Shown here piece after piece: positions 1 to 8,383 of a stretch of 64,000 bases of DNA; the stretch's first letter is position 1, and every line of letters starts with the position of its first letter. Below the pieces are notes generated by a model. That model searched no databases and was not told the origin of the DNA. It saw only the letters and a list, made by a program, of their open reading frames with translations. Both the position numbers and the translations under genes were made by a program. The DNA comes from JAJDNS01 sp963578825 (lineage in GTDB: Bacteria > Acidobacteriota > Vicinamibacteria > Fen-336): positions 6,279 to 70,278 of the forward strand of contig CAUZDW010000019.1 in NCBI GenBank assembly GCA_963578825.1. The letters are read 5' to 3'.

Positions 1-2190
1 TGCAGCCAGCCCTCGGACCGGTGCGGTGGCCGCATAGCCGTCGTCGTAGTCGGGCAAGGTGCGTCGCAGCACGTCGGCTGCGGCAGCGTCGCCGTAGTTG
101 CCTGCGCCCGGTGGGATGGGAAACGCCCGTCCCCAGGGATACCGAAGAGGCCCCTGGCCATCCGGATAGCGCGCCACCCGTTCCCACTCCGCTTCGGTTG
201 GGAGACGGTATCCATTCGTGAGAGGCACCCGGGCCACGAGTGTGCCGCCACGGCTCTCGTACGCAGGTTGCAGCTTGTCCTTCCCGCTGAGCCAGTTGCA
301 GTAGGCCGCGGCCTGCTCCCAGGTGACGCGGACCACGGGATACGAGTCGATGTTCAGGCTCAAGGTGCCGGTGCGTCCGGAGTCGTGACCGGACAGGAAC
401 TGGCGGAAGTGAGCGTTCGAGACCTCGGTCGTTGCCACATAGAACGGTCGCACGAGCTCGACGTCGCGCAGAGGCTCGTTCGCCCGCCGCCCCGGGTCGC
501 GCCGCGAGGCACCCATGCGGATCTTCATGGCCTCGAAGAGGACCATGACCTGTCCTGCCGAGTTGGTGTACCGGGCGGGCATCGCGTCGCGGCGCGCCTG
601 CTCCTGGCTCTTCAGCGTGACCTGCACGGTCTGAGTGGAGCCGGGCCGAGGGGTGATCGACTGCGTGTGCGGCAGGAACCCCTCCCGACGGATCTCGATG
701 GTGTGAGGGAGCGCGATGAGCGACAGGGTCTGATCGGCTCGACCTCGCGGCTTCCCGTCGACGATCAGCTCGGCGTCCGGTGGGCGCGCCTCGATCTTCA
801 CCTCCCCGAGCTGCGGGGTGAGTTGGAGCGTCTCCTCGTGCCGCTCACCAGGCGCGATCTCCACGTCCCGCACGGCGATGTCGTGTCCCGCTTTGGCCAC
901 ACGCACCCGGAGCGTGCGACGTGGCGCCACGATCAGCTCCACCGGTGTCTCGCCGCGAAACTCCCCATCCACGGTCACTGCTCCGCCCGGGGGATCGCTG
1001 GCGAGCACGAGGGTCGCGTCCGCCAGGACCAGGCGAACCGTCGGCACGGTGAGCGGCCGGCCGGCCGTGACCGTGAAGCGTCGCGTCGCGGGCTTGTACT
1101 CGTTCAGGGAGAACGCCACCGCCCGCCGTCCCGCGCTCACCGGGAGGGTGAGGGGGGTGGAGCCGAGGCGGCGCCCGTCGACGCGCACACTGGCGCCAGG
1201 GGGAACGGTCTGGAAAGTCACCGGTGCGCTGTTGGCCAGCAACTCCACCTCGAGACGCTGCTCGACCCCACGGCCCTCGATCTCGAGGCTCGTGCGGAAC
1301 TCGACGTAGCCCTCCGCCTGCACGACGATCTCGCGCTCCCCCGCCGGCACCGACACGGCGCCGAAGGGAGTGGTCCCGACGGACGTGCCGTCCACGATCA
1401 CGTCGGCGCCCTCGACCCCATCCACGTCCACGATCAGGCGGCCCGGCAGGCGCACGAGGGTGTACTCCAGCGTTTGGGTGGAGGAGTCGGTGATCTCCAC
1501 CGGGACCTCGAGCCGGTGGTGCCCTTCCTTCTCCGCAACGAGGGTGTAGGAGCCCGACCGGGCCAGGAACCGGGAGCCGAAGGGCACGGTGGGCGGGAAG
1601 CCCTCGAGGGCGACGTGGTCGGGCTCGGGATCGATCGATACGGTGACCGAGCGGGCCGTGGCGATGAAGAACACCACGAGCGCGACCAGCGCAACGACCG
1701 ACCAGACGAGAAAGCGCCTCAGGCCCTGCCGGAGCAAGCTCGGCTCCGACGACTCCATGAGCCCGGGTGTGAAGGCGATCGGTGTGACGGCGCGCCCGGG
1801 GGCGTCGTCTCTCTCCCGGGGAGGGGACTCGCGGGGCGGGGGCACGAGGACCACCGGGGGCACGGTGGGATTGACGTCCCCGAGCCGCTCGACACGGAGA
1901 GAGACGCTGTCCCCCGCCAACCGGGCCTCGAGCTGGATCGAGCCGACGCGCAGGACGTCCCCGTCGCGAAGCCAGTGGGACGCGGCGAGCCGCGCGCCAT
2001 TGCAAAGGATCCCGGCCCCGGCGGTCGGCTGAACGAAGACCTCGCCCTCGCCGAGACCAAGCCACGCGACGGGTGCCGTTGAACCGGGGACCTCGACCGC
2101 CGACTCCGGACCCCCGATCGCGATGGGAAAGTCCGCCTCTTCGAGGTGCTTCGTTCGGCTGCCATCGTCGACGCGGAGGGTGACGCTCAG
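1..2190 (-). CDS. FHA-TM-PEGA-FGE domain protein, C-terminus beyond window
   Basis: Probable membrane-anchored phosphothreonine-binding protein with a periplasmic or surface part. Read from the right, the frame gives an FHA-like N-terminal domain (about residues 1-95), a transmembrane segment (core VVALVALVVFFIA), then several PEGA-type repeats recognisable by xIVDGxxxGxTP (for example VIVDGTSVGTTPF and VRVDGRRLGSTPL). It ends in a formylglycine-generating/SUMF1-like domain with GYRLPTEAEWERVAR and GNYGD. The FGE domain runs off the left edge, so its catalytic cysteines cannot be checked. The best start is a CTG at 2190, just after GGAGGAG, overlapping the kinase stop. The overlap and the FHA domain suggest it binds targets phosphorylated by the kinase. 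In many bacteria such FGE domains are non-enzymatic binding modules. Confidence 0.8.
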   Translation of the reverse strand, partial: MSVTLRVDDGSRTKHLEEADFPIAIGGPESAVEVPGSTAPVAWLGLGEGEVFVQPTAGAGILCNGARLAASHWLRDGDVLRVGSIQLEARLAGDSVSLRVERLGDVNPTVPPVVLVPPPRESPPRERDDAPGRAVTPIAFTPGLMESSEPSLLRQGLRRFLVWSVVALVALVVFFIATARSVTVSIDPEPDHVALEGFPPTVPFGSRFLARSGSYTLVAEKEGHHRLEVPVEITDSSTQTLEYTLVRLPGRLIVDVDGVEGADVIVDGTSVGTTPFGAVSVPAGEREIVVQAEGYVEFRTSLEIEGRGVEQRLEVELLANSAPVTFQTVPPGASVRVDGRRLGSTPLTLPVSAGRRAVAFSLNEYKPATRRFTVTAGRPLTVPTVRLVLADATLVLASDPPGGAVTVDGEFRGETPVELIVAPRRTLRVRVAKAGHDIAVRDVEIAPGERHEETLQLTPQLGEVKIEARPPDAELIVDGKPRGRADQTLSLIALPHTIEIRREGFLPHTQSITPRPGSTQTVQVTLKSQEQARRDAMPARYTNSAGQVMVLFEAMKIRMGASRRDPGRRANEPLRDVELVRPFYVATTEVSNAHFRQFLSGHDSGRTGTLSLNIDSYPVVRVTWEQAAAYCNWLSGKDKLQPAYESRGGTLVARVPLTNGYRLPTEAEWERVARYPDGQGPLRYPWGRAFPIPPGAGNYGDAAAADVLRRTLPDYDDGYAATAPVRGLAA

Positions 2191-4202
2191 ATCTCCTCCT
2201 CGCAGCGCACGACGAGCGGCGGCGGCGGGCCACTCGGCTCGACCACCAGCTGCCGCCGCACGTCGCGATAGCCGCTCCGCTTGCCGACCACGGTGTAGGT
2301 GCCCGGGCGCAGCTCGAGTGTCTTGCGCGCGAACACGCCCAGACGACCCACCTTGTGTACCACGACCTCGGTCTCGCCGTCCGATTCCAGCACGACGGGC
2401 ACGGAGACGGTGACCTCGTCGAGGGCCCGCTCGAGCGAGGCGATCTGCTGGCTATGTCGTGACCCGGGCGCCTCCACCTCGTGGGCCTGCTGAAGCAGCA
2501 ACTCCGCCTCACGAGCCACCGCGTCGGTGGCGAGGCGAAGCGGGTGGGCAATGTGGAAGTCGAGCTTCGCCGCGAGCTCGGCCCGGGACGCGGCGCGGGT
2601 GCGGCCTTCCAGAGCGAAGGTGACCGCTGGATCGAGCCTCAAGGCCACTTCGTATTTGGCCACGGCACGGCGCCAGTCCTCCTTCGCCTCGAAGGCCCGG
2701 GCCGTCTCGCGCTGCTGGGCCAGGGCAGCCGTACGCTCGCCCTGCTCGACCCGCCGCCGGGCATCGGCGACCGCTGGGGACCCAGGCTCGAGGGCGGCGG
2801 CGCGTGCAAAACCCTGCCGAGCCGCCGGCCAGTCCTCACGCTCCAGGGCAGCCTGAGCCGTGGACATGGCCGCGCCGAACTCCTCGGCGCGCCGCCGGGC
2901 TTCTGCCGCCGCCGGGTCCTCCCTGGGCGGCTCGAGCGGTCGCGGTTCGGGCCTGGGCGTCGCCCGCTCCGGAGGCACGGAGATAGGCGTGGCCTCGGCC
3001 GGCGGAGGCGAGGCTTCGGGTGCCGGCGCGGGCTCCGCGACGGGGGTGGCGTCCGGCGTGGCCTCCGCTTCGACCTCGGCAGACGACTCATCGGGAACGC
3101 TCTCCGACGACGACGGATCGGGCGCTGCGGCCCAACGCGGGAGCACCAGCACGACGAAGACCGCAGCAAGCCCGAGAGCACCCAGCAACAGGGTCGGCCC
3201 GAGGGGACGGAAGGGGGCGGGCTCGAGACGTTGCGAGACGACCGGACGGGCGGGTCGAGCAGGTGTCGGTGCGACCACATCGGCCACGCGGGGCAGCGGC
3301 TGCAGGCGCACGTCCGGGGTCACGGCAACGGCGACGGCTCGCGGGGGCGGGTCGAGCGGGCGGCCCTGCTCACGGGAATCGGTCGAAGGCGCGCCGGCAA
3401 GCTCGGTCTCGATCGTCCCCAGCGCAGCCTCGATCCGGCTCATGTCGCGGGGTCTCTCCCGGGGGTCCTTCGCGAGCATCGACGCGACCAGCGGGCGCAG
3501 CCCTTCCGGGACGGGGTGCGGTGTCTCGAAGGGCGGCGGAGCCACGGTGCGGATCTCCTCATCGCTCGCGCCGGCAGGGAAAGGCGGCTGGCCGGCAAGG
3601 AGCTCGTAGAGGAGCACGCCCAGGGAGTAGACGTCGTCTTCGGGCGCGGCGGGCGTTCCGTCCCTCTGCTGAGGGCTCATGCTGGCACGGGAGCCGCCGC
3701 CGTGGAGCGTCAGGCCCTCGTCGTCGACCGGCGACTCGACCGCCGCGATCCCGAAGTCGGCGAGGTGGGCGCGGCCCTCCTCATCGAGCAGCACGTTGGT
3801 GGGCTTCACGTCCCGGTGAACGACGCCCATCGAGTGGAGATAGCCAAGCGCCGCGGCCACCTCCCGTCCGAGCCGGACGACCTGGAGCGGCGTTGCGCCA
3901 CGCAAGCGGCCGGCGTCTCCGCCTTTCATGTGGCGGAGGAGAACGGCGCTGCCGTGGGGTCCGCGCTCGAAGCCGTAGACCGGCACGATGCCAGGGTGCT
4001 TCAGCTTCCGGACCAGCCGCGCCTCGCGCCGCAGGAGCGCCACCCGGTCTTCGGAGGCGTCGGCGCGGAGGATCTTGGCGACGACGTCTTCATCGCGGCG
4101 CGCGTCGCGGGCGACCCATGCCTCGCCCATGCCACCGCGGCCGAGACGGGCGATCAGCTTCAGGTGCGGGAGGAACTCGAGTCCGGGCTCCAATCGGATC
4201 AT
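2187..4202 (-). CDS. PknB-type Ser/Thr protein kinase with C-terminal PEGA-like domain
   Basis: Membrane-anchored Hanks-type kinase of 671 aa. The kinase domain covers about residues 13-265: glycine loop GRGGMGEAWVARD, ATP lysine in VVAKIL, catalytic loop HRDVKPTN, and ADFGIA carrying the metal-binding Asp. The usual SPEQ of the activation segment reads SPQQ. A Pro/Ala/Glu-rich linker precedes one TM helix near residue 345 (LLGALGLAAVFVVLVL). The outer part has TPR-like helices (LEREDWPAARQGFARAAALE) and a PEGA-like end (TLELRPGTYTVVGKRSGY). It follows the exported-protein gene by 22 bases and overlaps the FHA gene. Residues needed for catalysis are present; its substrates are unknown. Confidence 0.92.
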   Translation of the reverse strand: MIRLEPGLEFLPHLKLIARLGRGGMGEAWVARDARRDEDVVAKILRADASEDRVALLRREARLVRKLKHPGIVPVYGFERGPHGSAVLLRHMKGGDAGRLRGATPLQVVRLGREVAAALGYLHSMGVVHRDVKPTNVLLDEEGRAHLADFGIAAVESPVDDEGLTLHGGGSRASMSPQQRDGTPAAPEDDVYSLGVLLYELLAGQPPFPAGASDEEIRTVAPPPFETPHPVPEGLRPLVASMLAKDPRERPRDMSRIEAALGTIETELAGAPSTDSREQGRPLDPPPRAVAVAVTPDVRLQPLPRVADVVAPTPARPARPVVSQRLEPAPFRPLGPTLLLGALGLAAVFVVLVLPRWAAAPDPSSSESVPDESSAEVEAEATPDATPVAEPAPAPEASPPPAEATPISVPPERATPRPEPRPLEPPREDPAAAEARRRAEEFGAAMSTAQAALEREDWPAARQGFARAAALEPGSPAVADARRRVEQGERTAALAQQRETARAFEAKEDWRRAVAKYEVALRLDPAVTFALEGRTRAASRAELAAKLDFHIAHPLRLATDAVAREAELLLQQAHEVEAPGSRHSQQIASLERALDEVTVSVPVVLESDGETEVVVHKVGRLGVFARKTLELRPGTYTVVGKRSGYRDVRRQLVVEPSGPPPPLVVRCEEEI

Positions 4203-4224
4203 CTGACCTGGAGCGTACCGGTTT

Positions 4225-5565
4225 TCAGGGGTGGGAGGGCGGAGACCCAGCGGCGGGCATCACGAGCACCGGCTCGGCAGAGCCTGGTGGGATCGCGGCG
4301 GCCTCGGACCACGTGAGAGCCGCCTCTGCCGGCGGCGCGTGCGCCTCGGTCACGTTGATGTCGACCGGGAGGGCAACGTCGGCGACCGCAATCTCCCTGA
4401 GCAGCGTCCTCCACTGCTGGAACTGCTCCTCGGCTGAGCCTTTGAGACCAACGATCCGGCCGTCCACGTCGACCACCAGCTCGGAGACGTCCGCTCCGAA
4501 GGACTCGGCGAGCTCCTCCAGGGCGGCCTTGTGGATCTGGGAGTCGGCCGAGTCCTGGAAGCCCTTCTGAGTCAGCGCCGCGCCTCCGATCATCGCGATG
4601 GTCTTGGCGTCGGCGGCGCCTCGGCTGCTGGCCGGCACGAAGAGGCCGGCGGCGATGAGGCCGATGCCGAGGATCTTCTTCCACTTTGCCGACTTGTTGA
4701 GCGAGTCGTAAGCGGCCTGCTCGATGTAGCTGTTCGCACGCCAATCGTCATAGGGCTGTTCCATGCGGGCGTAGAAATCGGAGTAGTACTCGTTCAGCGT
4801 GTCGACGAACATGTCGTCCCGCTCGCGAATGAGCTCGAGGCGGAGAAGCATCGGGTCCCCGTCGGCGGGCAGCGCGCGCACGTCGTATCGGCCCTTGTGG
4901 TCCGTCCTCAGATACTGGGCGAAGGCATCGGGCGCAAACTTCGTGGCGAACCGGAGGCTGGCCACCTTGCGGATGCGCGCCAGATCCTTCTTCTTCCGCT
5001 TTGAGCGGGCCTTCACCAGGTCGTTGGCGATCCGGTTGTAGAGGCCCTGGAAGGGATCGAGGCCGTCCACCGTCTCGACGGCGTACAAGAGCATTCGAGC
5101 CTTGCCCTCGTAATCCCTGTCGAACCACTTCTTCCCCGTGGAATCCCAGGCGACAATCCTGAGGCTCAGCGACTTGCCGTTCGAGCGCTCGATCTTGCCC
5201 ACGATGTTGAGCTCGGCCCAGGCCGCACCACCGGGGACGACCCTCACGGCACCCCACTGCCCGGTGGACTGCAGTGTGTCGCGAAGGTGAATCGGGATGT
5301 AGCGGGCCTCGGCCTTGCGAACCGTGGGCTGGATTCCCTTCTCGAGCAACGTCTCCCGGTCGTAGTCGTCGATGCTCGGCGAGAGAAGGTCGATGGCGAT
5401 ATCGAGACGCTGCTCCTCCGGGATCTCGCCGGTGGGCAGGATCGCCTCCTCGTACCTGTTGCCGGCTTGCGCCAGAGTGCCCGGCCCCAGACCCATGAGG
5501 ACCGCCAGGGTCAGGGTGAGCGTCTTGCGTCCGCGTCCCCCGTTCATCGCTCGCCCCCCACTCAT
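4225..5565 (-). CDS. exported protein of unknown function
   Basis: 446 aa with an N-terminal signal sequence (LTLTLAVLMGLGPGTLAQA). A mixed alpha/beta region follows, starting LPTGEIPEEQRLDIAIDLL and containing a basic stretch KARSKRKKKDLARIRK. A hydrophobic glycine-rich helix (ILGIGLIAAGLFVPAS) lies near residue 310 and could insert into a membrane. The region around AELNIVGKIERSNGK resembles lipoproteins that sum scalar outputs, but no family was identified. The start overlaps the stop of the upstream lipoprotein gene in an ATGA, and the kinase gene follows closely, so it belongs to the kinase/FHA operon. It could be a periplasmic partner of the kinase; that is inference. Confidence 0.75.
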   Translation of the reverse strand: MSGGRAMNGGRGRKTLTLTLAVLMGLGPGTLAQAGNRYEEAILPTGEIPEEQRLDIAIDLLSPSIDDYDRETLLEKGIQPTVRKAEARYIPIHLRDTLQSTGQWGAVRVVPGGAAWAELNIVGKIERSNGKSLSLRIVAWDSTGKKWFDRDYEGKARMLLYAVETVDGLDPFQGLYNRIANDLVKARSKRKKKDLARIRKVASLRFATKFAPDAFAQYLRTDHKGRYDVRALPADGDPMLLRLELIRERDDMFVDTLNEYYSDFYARMEQPYDDWRANSYIEQAAYDSLNKSAKWKKILGIGLIAAGLFVPASSRGAADAKTIAMIGGAALTQKGFQDSADSQIHKAALEELAESFGADVSELVVDVDGRIVGLKGSAEEQFQQWRTLLREIAVADVALPVDINVTEAHAPPAEAALTWSEAAAIPPGSAEPVLVMPAAGSPPSHP

Positions 5566-6689
5566 GAGCCGCCCGAGCTCCTCTTGTATTCCCGGTACTC
5601 GTCCCAGAGCCTCTCGCGCAGGTCGGGGTCTTGTTCCTTCACGGCCGCCTCACGGAGCTGCCTCGCAACGATGTCGTCCCCGCGCCCGTCGCCGACATCC
5701 GGCGGCACCCGCGGGTCGGTCCCGCCCTCCTGACCTGCAGCCCCGCCGGCCGAACGGCTGTCGCCCTCGGGCCCTCCCTCACCGCGGGAGTTGTCGTTCG
5801 AGCCACCGCCTGTCTCACCCTCGCTGCCCGACCCCGCGCGCTCACCCTGCATTCCGGCGCCACCGGAGCCGCCCGCTTGACCCGGATCCTCGCGACCCTG
5901 AACGGGATCCTGTCGCTGCTTCTCCTCGAGATCCTGCTGTTGCTCCAGCAGCATCTCGTCGAACTCGCCCAGGGCGACGCGGAGCCGCCCGTCCAGGGCG
6001 GCACGCTGCTCTTCCGGCGTCATGGCTCCGCCACCGGCTTCGGCGGTCTGTCCACCTCCGGGCGGGGTCCCACCCGAGCCAGAAGAGCCGCCGGCCCTCT
6101 GGGCGCCCGGACCCCCGCCGGCGTTGCCGGCAGTCGGCGCGCTTGCCTGAGAGGCACCTCGGCTCGCACCAGAGGGAGCGGCCTCGCCATCGCTTCTCTC
6201 CGAGCCAGCGGCACCACCCGTCGAGGCCGTCTGCCCCGACGGCGCTTCCGTACCTTCGGCGCCGCTTGTCCCGCTTGTCCCGGCGGAGCCGGGAGCGGAG
6301 CCGGGGCTCGACCCTTCCGCGGACTGAGTCTCGCCCGCGCCTTCCGCCTCCGCTTCGCCGCCTTCGGATCCGGCCTGGCTGCCCTCCGAACCCGCATCCT
6401 CGGACGGTGATTCGGAGCCCTGCCCCGCGCCGGCGCGCTCCGCGGTCTGCGTCTCCGACGGCGCCTCGCTCTCGGGCTGCGACTCAGAGGACTGGGGCGA
6501 CGGCGGAGTCGGTGTCTGCGGCGTCGGCAGTGTCGGTGTCTGCGGTGTCTGCGGTGTCGGCGGTGAGGTCGTCGGCGGTGTCGGCGGCTGGGGTGGAGAC
6601 TGCTGGGACGACTGCTGCTGGGTCGCGCAGGCCGACGCGAGCAAACCGAGGCTCGCCAATGCCACGACCGCCATCCAACGTCCTCGCAT
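5562..6689 (-). CDS. low-complexity Gly/Ser/Glu/Pro-rich lipoprotein
   Basis: Predicted lipoprotein with a short basic start, a hydrophobic stretch and lipobox LLASAC. The ATG at 6689 is preferred because AAGGTG lies just upstream and the signal peptide follows at once; an in-frame ATG at 6731 is less likely. After the cysteine comes a Gln/Pro/Thr segment built from PTPxTP units, then about 200 residues rich in Gly, Ser, Glu and Ala. The C-terminus is charged and probably helical, with MLLEQQQDLEEKQRQD and a last segment RERLWDEYREYKRS. The long acidic linker suggests a spacer from the membrane to a small C-terminal module. First gene of the operon ending in the FHA-PEGA-FGE protein. Family not recognised. 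Confidence 0.7.
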   Translation of the reverse strand: MRGRWMAVVALASLGLLASACATQQQSSQQSPPQPPTPPTTSPPTPQTPQTPTLPTPQTPTPPSPQSSESQPESEAPSETQTAERAGAGQGSESPSEDAGSEGSQAGSEGGEAEAEGAGETQSAEGSSPGSAPGSAGTSGTSGAEGTEAPSGQTASTGGAAGSERSDGEAAPSGASRGASQASAPTAGNAGGGPGAQRAGGSSGSGGTPPGGGQTAEAGGGAMTPEEQRAALDGRLRVALGEFDEMLLEQQQDLEEKQRQDPVQGREDPGQAGGSGGAGMQGERAGSGSEGETGGGSNDNSRGEGGPEGDSRSAGGAAGQEGGTDPRVPPDVGDGRGDDIVARQLREAAVKEQDPDLRERLWDEYREYKRSSGGS

Positions 6690-6794
6690 GGTCACCTTCA
6701 GCACAACCCCACTCTGCTCCGACGCTAACATCTAAGCAACGCCCGTGCCACCGTCCTTCATCAAGGAGATGTAAGGCGGCCTCCAAGGTCTTCA

Positions 6795-6812
6795 CCAATA
6801 AAGCTTTATTGG
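6795..6812. promoter_or_regulatory. 18-bp perfect palindrome CCAATAAAGCTTTATTGG
   Basis: Perfect dyad with no loop, AT-rich inside GC-rich DNA, between the divergent lipoprotein operon (start 6689) and yciH (start 6950). A symmetric site here fits an operator for a dimeric regulator. It has no T-run and no loop, so it is unlikely to be an intrinsic terminator. Confidence 0.4.
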
Positions 6813-6949
6813 GGCATCGTGAGCCTCGAGTCGTGCCGGAGATCGGCTTCGTCCCCAACCGGTGACGCTGGCGTCCGCCACATGCCACAACACGTGCCTC
6901 TCGGGGCTGTTCTTGCGCTGGGGACACCGAAGAACTAGCCTCCCTCGAC

Positions 6950-7288
6950 GTGCCGAAGCGTCCGCCCAACACGCGCCTGATGTATTCGACCGGAGGCGAG
7001 GGGCCCCAGCCGCGCCAATCGGCCGAGGCATCCCGGGGCCCCAAGAAGCCGTCGCCCGGCATCCGCCTTCGCCTGGATCGGCGCGCTTCGGGGCGACTCG
7101 TCACCGTGGTCTCGGGCCTCCCGGGAACCAGGGCCGAAGTCACCGAGCTCGCACGCCGGCTGAAGTCCGCGTGCGGCACCGGCGGGACGGTCAAGGACGG
7201 CGTCCTCGAGCTTCAAGGAGACCAGCGGGAACGGGTGGAGGCGGCCCTCACCGAGCAGGGGCTGCCTTCGAAGCGATCGGGTGGCTAG
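6950..7288 (+). CDS. yciH: YciH/SUI1-family translation factor
   Basis: Small eIF1-like protein of 112 aa. The N-terminus has the RLMYSTGGEGPQP segment typical of bacterial YciH (usually RLVYST.xG). The SUI1 domain fills the second half, with GLPGTRAEVTELARRLK, GTGGTVKDGVLELQGD and RVEAALTEQGL, matching the GL-x-LK-x-GTGGTVK-IQGD pattern of the family. In E. coli the homologue influences start-site fidelity; the bacterial role is not settled. Start is a GTG giving MPKRPPNTRLMYST. Length is normal. The stop lies 6 bases from the end of the convergent gene. Confidence 0.88.
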   Translation: MPKRPPNTRLMYSTGGEGPQPRQSAEASRGPKKPSPGIRLRLDRRASGRLVTVVSGLPGTRAEVTELARRLKSACGTGGTVKDGVLELQGDQRERVEAALTEQGLPSKRSGG

Positions 7289-7294
7289 GAGCGT

Positions 7295-8188
7295 CTAGAG
7301 GCGGATCCCGTTGACTGCGTCAGTGATCCGACCGTTGACCTTGAGAAGGATGTAGATCTCGCTGTTCGAGACGTCCTTGCGGAGCTTCGTGACGTAGCGG
7401 GCCGCGCGAGGTGCGTCTTCGAAGAGCGCCTTCTCCATCTCTCCCAGCAGAGCGTCGGCCTCCACCAGCCGGTGCTTCAGCTCCCGGAAACGGCGGTTCA
7501 GCTCGAGGAGCGTCCGACCGTCCCACTCGTCGCCCGGGAAGACCGGCGGGAAGTCCTTCATGACTTGATTTGCGTCCTTCGAGAAGTCCTCCACCAGCTC
7601 CCGAAGATCGCCGAGGTAGTCCCGCTCCAGCTGCGCGCGCAGGCCGTCGGGAGCGTGCTCCTCGAGACGGCGGAGCAGCTTCTCGGTCTGCTCATGCAGT
7701 ACCCGGCGAATGTCTCCCAGGCCAAAGTGATCGCGGTCCAGTCGGTCCAGGCGCAGGACGTCGCGCCCCAGGTAGATCTTGTCCGTGTAGCGCGTCGGCA
7801 GGTCATCGGGCCGCAGGGTGTAGAGCTTCACCTCGAAGGCGTCCCGCAGCCCGACGAACCGCGCGATCAGCAGGTGATCGTTGACCGCGATGTGGTACGA
7901 GTTGGCCTCCAGCAGCGCCGAGTAGAGAGTGAGGCCGTACATGAGATACCGCTTGAGCTGCCCAATGAGATCCTGCTGCTGTGCGAGGATGCTCTCGAGC
8001 TGCGCGATCTCCTCGGGATCCGCAATGCCGGTGGTGATGTGCCGATACGAAGGGGTAATGAGGACACGGCATCGCGCAAAGAAGAACTCGAGGTACAGCT
8101 CCTCCAGGACGCGGCCCTGAAAGTGGTCGAGGTGGACCTCCGGGACGTCGAGCGAGGTCTCTCGCAGGATGTTGTTCAGGGACTGCAT
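7295..8188 (-). CDS. conserved helical protein of unknown function
   Basis: 297 aa, soluble, no signal peptide. Mostly helical with coiled-coil potential: EEIAQLESILAQQQDLIGQLKRYLMYG near residue 75 and a second helical run LLELNRRFRELKHRLVEAD near residue 230. The N-terminus (SLNNILRETSLDVPEVHLD) is acidic; the C-terminus ends in VTKLRKDVSNSEIYILLKV. I do not recognise a family. It stands alone between convergent yciH and divergent transketolase. Composition matches its neighbours, so there is no sign of recent transfer. Confidence 0.7.
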   Translation of the reverse strand: MQSLNNILRETSLDVPEVHLDHFQGRVLEELYLEFFFARCRVLITPSYRHITTGIADPEEIAQLESILAQQQDLIGQLKRYLMYGLTLYSALLEANSYHIAVNDHLLIARFVGLRDAFEVKLYTLRPDDLPTRYTDKIYLGRDVLRLDRLDRDHFGLGDIRRVLHEQTEKLLRRLEEHAPDGLRAQLERDYLGDLRELVEDFSKDANQVMKDFPPVFPGDEWDGRTLLELNRRFRELKHRLVEADALLGEMEKALFEDAPRAARYVTKLRKDVSNSEIYILLKVNGRITDAVNGIRL

Positions 8189-8383
8189 GACCCGGCCTCC
8201 GTGATGCCGTCCGCTCCCGCGGCGTTTCGAGCCTACGCCCCAGTCAGGCGCGGCGTAAAGACAAATCGGCGTGGAGGAATCCCGTACCGCGCACCGAGAA
8301 TGGTCCCCGGCTGGCGGATATAATGCGCGGGCTGCCTGCCCTCCCGGAGGAGCCGATCAGCCTTCCTTTTTTCGGAGGAATCG

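Noticed and set aside
268..2082. Long open frame on the plus strand opposite the FHA-PEGA-FGE gene
   Set aside because: Antisense shadow of a high-GC gene; no domain match, and its residues (many His, Arg, Gly, Asp) are typical of reversed coding sequence.
2481..4316. Plus-strand frame of 611 codons over the kinase gene
   Set aside because: Antisense shadow; the minus strand has a complete kinase.
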